Shown here: positions 51,102 through 60,410 of the stretch, in pieces
Layout: each line of letters begins with the position of its first letter
Position numbering within the stretch: the stretch's first letter is position 1
Source of the DNA: Pseudolabrys taiwanensis
GTDB lineage: Bacteria > Pseudomonadota > Alphaproteobacteria > Rhizobiales > Xanthobacteraceae
DNA length: 64,000 nucleotides
Reading direction: 5' to 3'
Assembly (NCBI RefSeq): GCF_003367395.1
Contig: NZ_CP031417.1
Coordinates: 4,650,001 to 4,714,000 of the forward strand
Notes under the pieces: model-generated
What the model was told of the DNA's origin: nothing
The model's input: only the letters and a program-made list of their open reading frames with translations
The model's database searches: none
Made by a program: the position numbers and the translations under genes

Positions 51102-51296
51102 ATGGAACCGGTCTCCCTAGCAGCCGGCATGGTGACGGCGCGCTTCGTTGCGGTGCAGAGGATCGCACCCGTGCGCGCCCGGCGCAGCGAAAGCGCCGAT
51201 GGCGGCAAGGAGACGGCGGGGCCCAATCCAGGGACGGCCAACCGGCGTCGCAACCTGCCGGATCACCTCGGACAGAATCTGGACATCACTGTTTAG
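51102..51296 (+). CDS. Degenerate YjfB-like paralogue in tandem
   Basis: A 64-residue frame. The first 19 residues, MEPVSLAAGMVTARFVAVQ, and the last eight, GQNLDITV, mirror the preceding protein (MDPTSLVSAMAGAQMGSVQ and GQNLDISV). The middle is basic and unlike it (RIAPVRARRSESADGGKETA). It is probably a tandem duplicate whose centre has been lost or replaced. It ends 26 bp before the convergent tlpA end. Whether it is expressed is unknown; the ribosome-binding site is weak. Confidence 0.5.
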   Translation: MEPVSLAAGMVTARFVAVQRIAPVRARRSESADGGKETAGPNPGTANRRRNLPDHLGQNLDITV

Positions 51297-51322
51297 TTCG
51301 GGCCCGGCGACAGTGCTTCGGA

Positions 51323-51982
51323 TTACGACTTGCCCAGCGCCGCGGTGATCAGCTTCACCGCGTCCTCGCTCGCCCATTCGGCGGGGCCGGCGATGGTGCC
51401 GATCTCGCAGCCGGCCGGATCGACCAGCAGCGTCGTCGGCATGCCGAAGGCGCGGCCGACCGCCTTGAGCTCCTGGAAGCTCTTGGCATTGCCGTCGGCG
51501 TAATAGGCGAGGTGATTGGCGCCGACCTCCTTCAAGAAGGCCTTGGGCTTGTCCGGATCGCGGGTGTCGATATTCACCGCCACCACCTGGAAATCCGGGC
51601 TGCCGAGTTTCTCTTCCAGCGCGTTGAGCGCCGGCATCTCGGTGCGGCAGGGCACGCACCAGGTCGCCCATAGATTGAGAAGCACGGTGCGGCCCTTGAA
51701 ATCCGCGAGCGTGACGGGCTTGCCCGCGACGTCGTGGAAGGACAGGTTCGGCACCTTGAGCGGGTCCTGCGCCATCTTGACCGCCGCGACCTCGCCTTTG
51801 GCGAAGGGGGCGACCTTCTTGGCCAGCGCCACCGCGGGCCGGCAGGCCTTATCGCCCCCTGCATTGCGCGTGAGGGTGGCTATCCCGTATACCGCCCCCA
51901 ACCCGACGATCACGCCGGCCGCGCCGCCCGCCAGGACCATGGCGAACCGTTTCTTGGCGAAGCTGGAAGATCGGTCGGTCAT
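51323..51982 (-). CDS. tlpA: Thiol:disulfide interchange protein TlpA
   Basis: A membrane-anchored periplasmic thioredoxin that reduces the CuA site of cytochrome oxidase and Sco proteins. The 219-residue product has an N-terminal anchor (about 13-36), the active site WATWCVPCR with Cys109 and Cys112, [20 protein letters not shown], a cis-Pro ([10 protein letters not shown]) and an extra Cys in [20 protein letters not shown]. It reads like Bradyrhizobium TlpA along its length, without the short Lys tail. It is divergent from argH with only 30 bp between start codons. A Sco1 gene elsewhere in the window (40210-40809) is a likely partner. Confidence 0.94.
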   Translation of the reverse strand: MTDRSSSFAKKRFAMVLAGGAAGVIVGLGAVYGIATLTRNAGGDKACRPAVALAKKVAPFAKGEVAAVKMAQDPLKVPNLSFHDVAGKPVTLADFKGRTVLLNLWATWCVPCRTEMPALNALEEKLGSPDFQVVAVNIDTRDPDKPKAFLKEVGANHLAYYADGNAKSFQELKAVGRAFGMPTTLLVDPAGCEIGTIAGPAEWASEDAVKLITAALGKS

Positions 51983-52012
51983 GTCGGGAAAAACCTTCAG
52001 GTCGCGGACGTC

Positions 52013-53395
52013 ATGAGCAACAAAATGTGGGGCGGGCGGTTTGCCTCCGGCCCGGATGCCATCATGGAGGAGATCAACGCCTCCATCGACTTCGACCGGC
52101 ATCTCTACCGCCAGGACATCACCGCGTCCAAGGCCCATGCCGAGATGCTGGCCAAGCAAGGCATCATTGCGGCGGACGATGCGAAATCGATCGCTCACGG
52201 TCTAGACACGATTCTGTCAGAGATCGAACAGGGTAAATTCTCGTTCCAGCGCGCGCTGGAAGACATTCATATGAACGTCGAGAGCCGGCTCACCGACATC
52301 GTCGGGCCGGCGGCCGGGCGCCTGCATACCGCGCGCTCGCGCAACGACCAGGTCGCGACCGATTTCCGCCTCTGGGTGCGCGACACCATCGACACCATCG
52401 ACGCGGCGCTCGCCGGCTATCAAAAGGCACTTGCGACGAAAGCCGCAGAGCACGCCGAAACGGTGATGCCGGGCTTCACGCATTTGCAGACGGCGCAGCC
52501 GGTCACTTTCGGCCATCATCTGCTCGCATACGTGGAAATGACCGCGCGCGATCGCGGCCGTTTCGCCGATGCGCGCAAGCGCCTCAACGAGTCGCCGCTC
52601 GGCTCCGGCGCGCTTGCCGGCACCTCCTTCGATCTCGACCGCGAGATGACGGCGAAAGCGCTCGGCTTCGACCGCCCGACGGCGAATTCGCTCGATGCCG
52701 TCTCCGACCGCGATTTCGTCATGGAGACGCTCGCGGCGGCCTCGATTGCCGCCGTGCATCTGTCGCGCTTCGCCGAGGAGATCGTGATTTGGACCTCGCC
52801 GATCGTCGGCCTGGTCAAGCTCACGGACAAGTTCACGACCGGCTCATCGATCATGCCGCAGAAGCGCAATCCGGATGCGGCGGAGCTGGTGCGCGCCAAG
52901 GCCGGGCGCATCATCGGCGCGCTCAACGGCATCCTGATCGTCATGAAGGGCCTGCCGCTCGCTTATGCCAAGGACATGCAGGAGGACAAGGAAGGCGCGA
53001 TGGACGCGCTCTCCGCCCTCTCGCTCGCCATCGCCGCGATGACCGGCATGGTCGCCGACATGGTGCCGGACGAAGCCAAGATGAAGAAGGCCGCGGGCGA
53101 GGGCTATGCCACCGCCACCGACCTCGCCGACTGGCTGGTGCGCACGCTCAACATCCCCTTCCGCCAGGCCCACCACATCACCGGCCGCATCGTCGCGCTG
53201 GCGTCCGAGAAGGGCGTGCCGCTGCACCGGCTGACGCTCGCCGACATGCAAGGCGTCGAGCCGAAGATCACCGACGACGTGTTCAACGTCCTGTCGGTGA
53301 CCAATTCGGTGAAGAGCCGCGTGTCCTATGGCGGCACGGCGCCCAAGAATGTGCGCGCGCAGGCCAAGCGCTGGTTGAAGATCCTGGCCAAGTAG
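52013..53395 (+). CDS. argH: Argininosuccinate lyase
   Basis: Last step of arginine synthesis: argininosuccinate to arginine and fumarate. The 460-residue product starts [20 protein letters not shown]. It has the fumarase-superfamily signature [32 protein letters not shown], and the catalytic His in [15 protein letters not shown] 52013 is chosen for the family N terminus. It is followed by a small unknown gene, the LptM-like lipoprotein gene and lysA, a frequent order in Hyphomicrobiales. Confidence 0.97.
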   Translation: MSNKMWGGRFASGPDAIMEEINASIDFDRHLYRQDITASKAHAEMLAKQGIIAADDAKSIAHGLDTILSEIEQGKFSFQRALEDIHMNVESRLTDIVGPAAGRLHTARSRNDQVATDFRLWVRDTIDTIDAALAGYQKALATKAAEHAETVMPGFTHLQTAQPVTFGHHLLAYVEMTARDRGRFADARKRLNESPLGSGALAGTSFDLDREMTAKALGFDRPTANSLDAVSDRDFVMETLAAASIAAVHLSRFAEEIVIWTSPIVGLVKLTDKFTTGSSIMPQKRNPDAAELVRAKAGRIIGALNGILIVMKGLPLAYAKDMQEDKEGAMDALSALSLAIAAMTGMVADMVPDEAKMKKAAGEGYATATDLADWLVRTLNIPFRQAHHITGRIVALASEKGVPLHRLTLADMQGVEPKITDDVFNVLSVTNSVKSRVSYGGTAPKNVRAQAKRWLKILAK

Positions 53396-53405
53396 AGCGC
53401 TTGAT

Positions 53406-53651
53406 ATGGCAGAGCCAAGACGCGGGCGCCTCAAGGGTGGCGCCAACACCGAAGCCGAGGCGGAAAAGCTGTCTTTGTCCGAGTTCAACCTGTTGATTGC
53501 AGGCGCCGCCTGGCGGTTCGACTCCGTGACCAACTCCAACCTGCGGAAGAATGCCTTCAAACGGCTGGTGTGGCTCGAAACGCAGCGTGAACGGCTCCAC
53601 GGCATCGAGGCGCCGGAGCGCAAGCTGGCCGCGCGCCAGTCCGGCGACTGA
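53406..53651 (+). CDS. Small conserved-looking protein of unknown function
   Basis: An 81-residue protein located between argH (10 bp after) and the lipoprotein gene. It starts basic (EPRRGRLKGGA) and contains SEFNLLIAGAAWRFDSVTNS, then NLRKNAFKRLVWLETQRERL, probably helical. No membrane segment or Cys pair is visible. It is probably cotranscribed with argH and lysA. I cannot assign a family. Confidence 0.6.
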   Translation: MAEPRRGRLKGGANTEAEAEKLSLSEFNLLIAGAAWRFDSVTNSNLRKNAFKRLVWLETQRERLHGIEAPERKLAARQSGD

Positions 53652-53717
53652 ATGAGACGCTATTTCGCCTTTTATCGCGGCTTTGCTAAGATGCCGGCCG
53701 TATTCGGAGATCGCAGT

Positions 53718-54017
53718 TTGTCAGTATCAGACCGTCCCTTCCCGCGCCTCGCTGTGATCGCTGTGCTCGTCGCCGCGCTCGGCCTTGCCGGCTGCGGCCG
53801 CAAGGGCCCGCTTGATCCGCCGCCGTCGGCCTCGGCGGCGCCCGCGACCGAGCAGGCTCCACCGTCAGCGCAAGGCCCCGGTCTCGTCGGTCCCGCATCG
53901 ATGTCGCCATTCGGCAGCGGCGGCAGTTCGAGCGCGAATTCCGGATCGCCCACCGGCACGGCGACACCGCCGACGACGCAGAACAAGAAATTCCTGCTCG
54001 ATCCTTTGTTGAACTGA
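53718..54017 (+). CDS. lptM: Small lipoprotein of the LptM (YifL) type
   Basis: LptM-like lipoproteins assist assembly of the LptDE outer-membrane translocon. A TTG at 53718 with GGAG at 53706-53709 gives about 99 residues. An ATG at 53652 directly after the previous stop would add 22 residues. The lipobox is LGLAGCGRKGPLDPPP; the CGxKGPLxxP stretch is the LptM signature. The rest is a Pro/Ser/Gly-rich tail ending in LLDPLLN. It is next to lysA, as in Escherichia coli dapF-linked and many alphaproteobacterial loci. Confidence 0.85.
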   Translation: MSVSDRPFPRLAVIAVLVAALGLAGCGRKGPLDPPPSASAAPATEQAPPSAQGPGLVGPASMSPFGSGGSSSANSGSPTGTATPPTTQNKKFLLDPLLN

Positions 54018-54032
54018 ACCGGCGCGCTTCCG

Positions 54033-55298
54033 ATGCATCACTTCGACTATCGCGCCGGCGTCCTGCACGCCGAGGGCGTCGACCTCACCGCGCTCGCGGC
54101 CGAGGTCGGCACGCCGTTCTACTGCTATTCCACCGCCACGCTGACGCGGCACTACAAGGTCTTCGCCGGCGCCTTCGCCGATGTCGACGCGCTCGTCTGC
54201 TACGCCATGAAGGCGAATTCCAACCAGGCGGTGATCAAGACGCTGGCCGAACTCGGCGCGGGCGCCGACGTGGTCTCCGGCGGCGAGCTCAAGCGCGCCC
54301 GCGCGGCCGGCATTCCGGCGCAGAAGATCATGTTCTCCGGTATCGGCAAGACCGAGGCGGAGCTGGCGCTGGCGCTCGACGAAGGCATCTTCTGCATCAA
54401 CGTCGAGTCCGAGCCTGAGCTGCATTTCCTGTCGAAGATCGCCAAGGCGAAGGGCCGCACGGCGCATGTATCGGTGCGCGTCAATCCGGACGTCGATGCC
54501 AAGACGCACCACAAGATCGCGACCGGCAAGGCCGAGAACAAGTTCGGCATCCCGATCAGCCGCGCGCGCGAAGTCTACAAGCATGCGGCGGCGCTGCCCG
54601 GCATCGCGGTGTCGGGCGTCGACATGCACATCGGCAGCCAGATCACCGATCTCGATCCGTTCGGCAACGCGTTCGCGCTGCTGGCCGAGTTCGTGCGCGA
54701 CCTCCGCGCGGATGGGCACGCCATCACGCATGTCGACCTCGGCGGCGGCCTCGGCATCCCCTATCACGACGACAACGAGCCGCCGCCGCATCCTGAGGAG
54801 TACGCCGCCGTCGTGAAGAAGGCGACGCGCGATCTCGGCTGCAAATTGATCTTCGAGCCGGGCCGGTTGCTCGTGGGCAATGCCGGCATCCTGGTGACGC
54901 GCGTCCTGTTCATGAAGCACGGCGACGTGAAGCACTTCGTCGTCGTCGATGCGGGCATGAACGATCTCATCCGTCCGACGCTCTACGAGGCGTATCACGC
55001 GATCATGCCGGTGAAGGAACCGGCGCCGCACGCGCGGCGCCTGCGCGCCGACGTGGTGGGCCCGGTCTGTGAGAGCGGCGACTTCCTCGCCAAGGACCGC
55101 GACATGGTCGAGCCGAAGGACGGTGACCTGCTCGCGGTGATGACCGCCGGCGCTTACGGCGCGGTGCAGGCCGGCACCTACAACACGCGTGCGCTGGTGC
55201 CCGAGGTGCTGGTCAACGGCGACAAGTGGGCCCTCGTGCGCCCGCGCGTGACGGCCGAGGAATTGATCGCGCTCGATCGCTTGCCGGATTGGCTTTGA
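54033..55298 (+). CDS. lysA: Diaminopimelate decarboxylase
   Basis: PLP enzyme that makes lysine from meso-diaminopimelate. The 421-residue product shows Lys60 in YAMKANSNQAV as the Schiff-base lysine. It also has GAGADVVSGGELKRA, HIGSQITDLDPF, DLGGGLGIPYH, EPGRLLVGNAGIL and the substrate motif VVGPVCESGDFLAKDR, with Cys from the partner subunit. TAGAYGAVQAGTYNTR closes the active site. It follows argH in the same direction and completes a small amino-acid operon. A palindromic repeat pair follows the stop. Confidence 0.97.
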   Translation: MHHFDYRAGVLHAEGVDLTALAAEVGTPFYCYSTATLTRHYKVFAGAFADVDALVCYAMKANSNQAVIKTLAELGAGADVVSGGELKRARAAGIPAQKIMFSGIGKTEAELALALDEGIFCINVESEPELHFLSKIAKAKGRTAHVSVRVNPDVDAKTHHKIATGKAENKFGIPISRAREVYKHAAALPGIAVSGVDMHIGSQITDLDPFGNAFALLAEFVRDLRADGHAITHVDLGGGLGIPYHDDNEPPPHPEEYAAVVKKATRDLGCKLIFEPGRLLVGNAGILVTRVLFMKHGDVKHFVVVDAGMNDLIRPTLYEAYHAIMPVKEPAPHARRLRADVVGPVCESGDFLAKDRDMVEPKDGDLLAVMTAGAYGAVQAGTYNTRALVPEVLVNGDKWALVRPRVTAEELIALDRLPDWL

Positions 55299-55326
55299 GT
55301 TAGTCCCGCAATCGCCAACCTCTCTA

Positions 55327-55429
55327 CATCATCCTGAGGTGGCCGCGAAGCGGCCCTCGAAGGATGAACGGCCCGGGCGCCTCGGCCGTCGCGCTTCGAG
55401 GCTCGCTTCGCTCGCACCTCAGGGTGACG
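55327..55429. repeat. Short palindromic repeats, CATCATCCTGAGG module, copy 2 plus a second module
   Basis: CATCATCCTGAGG (55327-55339), inner palindrome GGCCGCGAAGCGGCC and CCTCGAAGGATG (55355-55366) repeat the module seen at 48862-48905. A related inverted half, CGCTTCGAGGCTCGCTTCGC to CACCTCAGGGTGACG, follows (55392-55429). Together they can fold into a large hairpin after lysA. The rest of the 321-bp gap to the DUF4175 gene holds nothing recognisable. Confidence 0.7.
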
Positions 55430-55619
55430 GGACCAAAGCTGTGCCTGTCCGTGTCGGCTGCATATCGCCGCGTCTCTCCGCCTTGAAAGCGACGAATTAG
55501 CCGCATTTCATGCATGTTAGCCGTGCGGCACAGCACAAAGTCGTGCATGGCTGCGGATATTCCCGCGTGTTAGCGTGTTGGGACTTTGAGATTCCCTCGC
55601 CGGGCGACGGAGCGCCTTT

Positions 55620-58202
55620 TTGGACGGTTTGGACGAGCGGCCCGATCACCGGGAACCCACGACCCGCCTGATGTTGTCGCGCGCCATCCAGCGCGCGCGC
55701 GGTAGCCTGTTATGGGAGGGTCTGTGGCCGGGGCTCGCCGGTCTGCTCACCGTGGGCGGCCTGTTCCTGGCTTTCTCGTGGGCGGGCTTCTGGCTGATGC
55801 TGCCGCCGGTCGGCCGCGCCGTCGGGCTTGTCGTCTTCACGCTGCTCGCCATTTTCGCGGCGTTTCCCCTCGTTCGGCTGCGGGTCCCCACCGAAACGGA
55901 CGGTTTGCGCCGGCTCGACCGCTCGAGCGGCGAGGCGCATCGGCCGGCCTCGACGGTCGCCGATCGCATGGCGATCGGCCAGCACGATCCGCTGACGCAG
56001 GCCCTTTGGCGCGTGCATATCGAGCGGGCGCTGCTGTCGGCGCAAAAGCTGAAGGCCGGTTGGCCACGGCCCAATGTGTCGCTGCGCGATCCCGCCGCGA
56101 TCCGAGCTCTCGCTGTCATCCTGGTCGTTGCCACCTTCTTCGGCGCGAGCGGCGAACGCGCCAAACGCGTCATGGCGGCGTTCGACTGGCAAGGCGTCGT
56201 GGCGCCGGCGAATTTCCGCGTCGATGCCTGGGTGACGCCGCCGGCCTATACCGGCCGGCCGCCGGTGATGCTGCCGGGACTGCGTCCGGGCGAGACGGCG
56301 CAAAATGGAACGCAGACCGCGGCCTTCACCGTGCCCGCCGGCAGCCAGCTCATCATCCGCTCGACGGGCAACGTGCAGGTCGAGGTTGCGCACAAAGGTG
56401 GCCTCGAAGAGGCCGCTGCCGAAGCGCAGACGCTGCCCGCCGGCACCGCCGAGCATAAGCTTATCATCAAGAGCGATGGCACGGCCTCGGTGCGCAGCGT
56501 CGTCGGTCAGGATCTGCACTGGCAGTTCACCGCCATTCCGGACCGTGCGCCGAACATCGAATTGACGAAGGATCCCGAGCGCCAGGCGCGCGGCGCGCTC
56601 AGGCTCGATTACAAGATGGACGACGACTACGGCGTTGTCGAAGCCAAGGCGGCGTTCTCGCTCAAGGATGGCGCTGCCAAGACGGCGCATCCGCTGTTCG
56701 GGCCGCCCGATTACGCGCTGGTGCTGCCGCAGGCGCGCACGCGTTCGGGCGTCGCGCAGACGACGCATGACCTCACCGATCACCCGTGGGCCGGCGCCGA
56801 GGTCAATCTCACGCTCACCGCAAAGGACGAAGCCGGCAATGTCGGTCAGAGCGAGCCGCGTACGCTCACCTTGCCGCAGCGCATCTTCGTCAAGCCGCTG
56901 GCGCGCGCGCTGATCGAGCAGCGGCGCAATCTGGCGCTCGATGCCGGGCAGAAGCCGTTGGTGCTGACGGCGCTCGACGTGCTGGCGCTGGCACCGGAGA
57001 AATTCATACCGGAGGCCGGCATCTACCTCGGTCTGCGTTCGATCTACTATCAGCTGCAAGGCGCCAAAACCGACGACGCGATGCGCGAGGTCGTCGCGCG
57101 GCTGTGGGAGATGGCGTTGCAGATCGAGGATGGCAACGTCAGCCAGGCCGAGCAGGCGTTGCGCCAGGCGCAGGAGGCGTTGCGGCAGGCGCTCGATCGC
57201 GGCGCGAGCGACGAAGAGATCAAGCAGTTGATGGATCAGCTGCGCGCGGCGATGGACAAGTTCCTGCAGGCGCTCGCCGAGGAGATGCGCAAGAACCCGC
57301 AGCAGCTCGCGCGGCCGCTCGATCAGAACACGCGTACGCTCAGCCAGCAGGATCTCAAGAGCATGCTGGACCGGCTCGAGAGCATGGCGCGGTCCGGCAA
57401 CAAGGATGCCGCGCGCCAGCTGCTCGAACAGCTGCAGGCGATGATGGAAAATCTGCAGATGGCGCGGCCGGGCGCGCAGGGCGATAACGGCGACGACGAT
57501 ATGAACTCGGCGCTGGACGAGCTCGGCGATATGATCCGCAAGCAGCAGCAGTTGCGCGACCGCACCTACAAGGAAGGTCAGGAGCAGCGGCAGCAGAATC
57601 GCCAGCGTGGACAGCGCGGCCAGCAGGGCAATCAGCAGATGGGCGATCTGCGCCAGGACCAGCAGGGCCTGCGCGACCGGCTCAACAAGCTGCTCGAACA
57701 GTTGCGCAAGCGCGGCCTCGGCCAGCAGGGCCAGCAAGGCGAGCAGCAGGGCGAACAAGGCGATCAGCAGGGCCAAGATCAGGGATCTGGCGACCAGATG
57801 GGCCAGCTCGGCGATGCCGGCGAAGCCATGGGCGACGCTGAAGGCTCACTCGGCGAGGGCGATGCCGAAGGCGCCGTCGACGGCCAGGGCCGTGCGCTCG
57901 AAGCCATGCGCAAGGGCGCGCAAGGTCTCGCGCAACAGATGCAGCAGCAGCAGGGCCAGAGCGGTCCGGGCCCGAACGGCCGACCGGGGCGCGGCCGCGA
58001 GCGCGCGCAGAACGACACCGATCCGCTCGGGCGTCCGTTGCGCGGCCGCGATTACGGCGACGACGTCACCGTGAAGGTGCCGGGCGAAATCGACGCGCAG
58101 CGCGCGCGCCGCATTCTCGAAGAGCTGCGCAAGCGCTTCGGCGAGAGCTTCCGGCCGCAGCTCGAACTCGATTACATCGAGCGCCTGCTCAAGGATTTCT
58201 GA
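55620..58202 (+). CDS. Large DUF4175 / TIGR02302-family membrane protein
   Basis: 860 residues from TTG 55620 (GGAG at 55609-55612). The N terminus has two membrane helices (about 37-60 and 66-86) and a third near 158-172, then a beta-rich periplasmic region (about 190-440). A long coiled-coil region follows (about 480-640) and then a Gln/Gly-rich tail (QQGQQGEQQGEQGDQQGQ). The end is more ordered: VKVPGEIDAQRARRILEELR to ELDYIERLLKDF. The family occurs in alphaproteobacteria near lysA. Its role is unknown, but the architecture suggests envelope work. Confidence 0.85.
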   Translation: MDGLDERPDHREPTTRLMLSRAIQRARGSLLWEGLWPGLAGLLTVGGLFLAFSWAGFWLMLPPVGRAVGLVVFTLLAIFAAFPLVRLRVPTETDGLRRLDRSSGEAHRPASTVADRMAIGQHDPLTQALWRVHIERALLSAQKLKAGWPRPNVSLRDPAAIRALAVILVVATFFGASGERAKRVMAAFDWQGVVAPANFRVDAWVTPPAYTGRPPVMLPGLRPGETAQNGTQTAAFTVPAGSQLIIRSTGNVQVEVAHKGGLEEAAAEAQTLPAGTAEHKLIIKSDGTASVRSVVGQDLHWQFTAIPDRAPNIELTKDPERQARGALRLDYKMDDDYGVVEAKAAFSLKDGAAKTAHPLFGPPDYALVLPQARTRSGVAQTTHDLTDHPWAGAEVNLTLTAKDEAGNVGQSEPRTLTLPQRIFVKPLARALIEQRRNLALDAGQKPLVLTALDVLALAPEKFIPEAGIYLGLRSIYYQLQGAKTDDAMREVVARLWEMALQIEDGNVSQAEQALRQAQEALRQALDRGASDEEIKQLMDQLRAAMDKFLQALAEEMRKNPQQLARPLDQNTRTLSQQDLKSMLDRLESMARSGNKDAARQLLEQLQAMMENLQMARPGAQGDNGDDDMNSALDELGDMIRKQQQLRDRTYKEGQEQRQQNRQRGQRGQQGNQQMGDLRQDQQGLRDRLNKLLEQLRKRGLGQQGQQGEQQGEQGDQQGQDQGSGDQMGQLGDAGEAMGDAEGSLGEGDAEGAVDGQGRALEAMRKGAQGLAQQMQQQQGQSGPGPNGRPGRGRERAQNDTDPLGRPLRGRDYGDDVTVKVPGEIDAQRARRILEELRKRFGESFRPQLELDYIERLLKDF

Positions 58203-58233
58203 GGCGCGGCCGTAGGGCGCGCCTTTGCCGACC

Positions 58234-59121
58234 CTACGTTCGGCCTGAGCGCGGCGCGCGCAAGACAAAGCAGGCGCTGCCGGCGGCGCGGATGCGAGCG
58301 CAGAGCGTGTTCGCGGCGGGGCGCGTATCGGCGCCGATCCACGCTTTGTAGATGCGGTTCAGGCCGCGCTCGCGCGCCGCGGTCAGGATCGGTTCGGGCG
58401 CGCCGGTCAGCGCGCGCACTTGGCCGATCACGCGCGCATAGCGATCGAGCACATGATCGCGCGACAGGCCGGCGGCGAGCACCAGACCCCATGGCTTCGA
58501 CAGCGCGCTCTCGACCTGCTGCTTGAGCTCGGAGAAGAACGCGCCCGGCGGCTCTTGCAGCGAGGCGATGAGTTGCTCGCAGTCGGTTGCCGGCGCGAGC
58601 AAGTCCGCCGAGCCCACCTTGGCCCAATCGTCGACGCCGCGCCCGGTGATCGCTAGGACGTAGTTGCGCGTCTCGGCCGGCAGGGTGCGCGTGCCGTCGA
58701 GCCAGCCGCGCACCCGCGCCGGTCCGGCATTGTATGCCGCCGCGGCGAGGCCGAGATTGCCGAACGTGGTGCGCAATTCGCTGAGGAACGCCGCCGCCTT
58801 CGGCAGCGCCTGCACCGGATCGTACGGGTCGTCGAGGCCGCGCTCCGCAGCGGTGCCGGGCATGAATTGCGCGATGCCCTGCGCGCGCTGGCCGCGGCGC
58901 GTCCGTGGCCCCACCGCGTCCGCATCGAACCGGCTTTCACGCCAGATGACCCGCGCCAGGAAGGCCGGCGGTAAATCGTTTGCTTTCGCCGCCGATTCCA
59001 GCATCAGGCAGAGCGATTGGCCGGCGTCTTCGGCATGGCCCGGCGCGATGCAGGCGACAAGCGACAGGGCGAAAGCGGCCGCCGCCGCTGCCGGTCTCAA
59101 TGTTCCGATAAGGCGAGCCAT
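58234..59121 (-). CDS. Lytic transglycosylase (SLT domain), second copy
   Basis: The 295-residue exported protein has a signal peptide of about 30 residues (AAAAAAFALSLVACIAPGHA). The SLT domain at about 45-155 shows ARVIWRESRFDADAVGP with catalytic Glu, QRAQGIAQFMPGTAAERGLD and AAAAYNAGPARVRGWL. An added C-terminal part has Cys residues (DCEQLI, CARIRAAGSACFVLR) and resembles a SPOR-like or cysteine-bridged module. It shares its core with the protein at 32585-33829. It cleaves peptidoglycan in the periplasm. Confidence 0.88.
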   Translation of the reverse strand: MARLIGTLRPAAAAAAFALSLVACIAPGHAEDAGQSLCLMLESAAKANDLPPAFLARVIWRESRFDADAVGPRTRRGQRAQGIAQFMPGTAAERGLDDPYDPVQALPKAAAFLSELRTTFGNLGLAAAAYNAGPARVRGWLDGTRTLPAETRNYVLAITGRGVDDWAKVGSADLLAPATDCEQLIASLQEPPGAFFSELKQQVESALSKPWGLVLAAGLSRDHVLDRYARVIGQVRALTGAPEPILTAARERGLNRIYKAWIGADTRPAANTLCARIRAAGSACFVLRAPRSGRT

Positions 59122-59191
59122 GGCCGCGTCGCCGCGTTGCGTATCGTCCGCGGACTTAAGCCACGTCCTCGCGTCCCGGTTCCTGCGCGCG

Positions 59192-60208
59192 CTACTTCTT
59201 GCCGGCCATGGCGTCGTTGGCGGTAAAGAAGCGCACCATCACGTCATTGGCGTCGGCCGGCGGCGCGGCGAGGCGGCTCGAGAACGGCAGCCGCTTTCCG
59301 GGTTCGAGAATGCTGCGGTCGGGCTTGGCGGTCCAGGTGTAGATCTCCTGGCCGTCTTTGTTGCGCGCGGCAAATCGCAGGCGCGGCACTTCCACCGGCT
59401 TGCTGGCCGTGCTGACGATGTTGCCCTCGACCATCAGGATCGTGGCACCGTCCTGGCTCTCGCGCGTGATGCGCACATTGTCGAAGGCGAGCTGGCGCAG
59501 GTTGACCGGCAGGCCGATAGCGGCAAACAGCGACGCGGTCTGCGGCAAGAACCGCACCACTTCGCTGCGCGCGCCGATCAAGGCGACGTTGACGGCGAAC
59601 AGCACGAGGATGACCGCTGTCCAGCGCGAGGAGATCCGCGACTTCTTGCGCTTGGCCTGCATCCGCTTGCGGCGGGCGGCGAAGGTCTCGAGCTGCTCCT
59701 CCCGCTCGGCGGGCGTCGTCTCCTGGTAGACGGGCGGCTCTTGGGCGCCCAGCGGCTCGCTGGGCGGCATGACCGGCGGCACCAGCGACGGCGCGTCGAC
59801 GATGGCGGCCGGCGGCATCTCCGGCTGCGGTTCGAGCTCGAACGAGGCGGGCGCCGGGGGTGGCGTGAAATCGGGCGCCGCGGCGAAGGGGGCGGCGGTA
59901 TCCATGGCCGGTGGCTCGGATGCGGCCGGCTCCGGCAGCGGGGCTTCTTCCGGCAATCCGAAATCGTCGGCCGCGGCCTCGTGCGGGGTACGGTCGCGCA
60001 GCACGCCACGCACCTGCTCGGCCTCCGCCTCGGCGATGACCTCATCGACGAAAGGGTCGGCCTCGGCGGTCGGCGTCGCAAACCAGGTGGTTTTACAACG
60101 CGCGCAGCGGACCATGCGGCCGGCCGAACCGACCGACTCGGAATCGATCTGGTAGGACGTGGCGCAACTCGGACAGACGATCAACATGGCATCGGTCGCG
60201 ATTTCCAT
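59192..60208 (-). CDS. MJ0042 zinc-ribbon / DUF3426 membrane protein
   Basis: The 338-residue protein starts with a zinc ribbon: Cys pairs CPSC and CARC in MLIVCPSCATSYQIDSESVG to RCARCKTTW. A Pro/Ala/Glu-rich middle (about 50-190) follows, then one membrane helix (SRWTAVILVLFAVNVALIGA). The DUF3426 beta-rich domain comes last (TILMVEGNIVSTASKPVEVP, IYTWTAKPDRSILEPGKRLP). ATG 60208 is chosen; ATG 60187 is an alternative. It is divergent from ftsE, the usual alphaproteobacterial position. The function is unknown. Confidence 0.9.
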   Translation of the reverse strand: MEIATDAMLIVCPSCATSYQIDSESVGSAGRMVRCARCKTTWFATPTAEADPFVDEVIAEAEAEQVRGVLRDRTPHEAAADDFGLPEEAPLPEPAASEPPAMDTAAPFAAAPDFTPPPAPASFELEPQPEMPPAAIVDAPSLVPPVMPPSEPLGAQEPPVYQETTPAEREEQLETFAARRKRMQAKRKKSRISSRWTAVILVLFAVNVALIGARSEVVRFLPQTASLFAAIGLPVNLRQLAFDNVRITRESQDGATILMVEGNIVSTASKPVEVPRLRFAARNKDGQEIYTWTAKPDRSILEPGKRLPFSSRLAAPPADANDVMVRFFTANDAMAGKK

Positions 60209-60410
60209 CGGCGGGACCTTACCACCCGTCCCTTAATGGATCGGAAACCATGGACCGACAGGGTGCGGGCCAGCGGCAGTGGCCCGAGGGCACTGGCAGG
60301 GCCGCTACAATGCTGTAAAAGCGCAGTTAGACTGATCGGGAGCGCGCGGGCACGGTCCGTCCTGTGGTCCTAAGCCACGGATCGATCAATGGAATTCATC
60401 GGAGAAGCGG

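Noticed and set aside
55710..57776. Minus-strand open frame of about 690 codons opposite DUF4175
   Set aside because: It is a mirror of the Gln/Gly-rich and Arg-poor codons; its Leu/Ala/Arg composition is typical of antisense shadow and it has no domain.
57580..57960. Apparent tandem DNA repeats (CAGCAGGGC-like) considered as a CRISPR or minisatellite
   Set aside because: They are in frame within DUF4175 and encode a Gln/Gly-rich tail; the units vary and there are no spacers.
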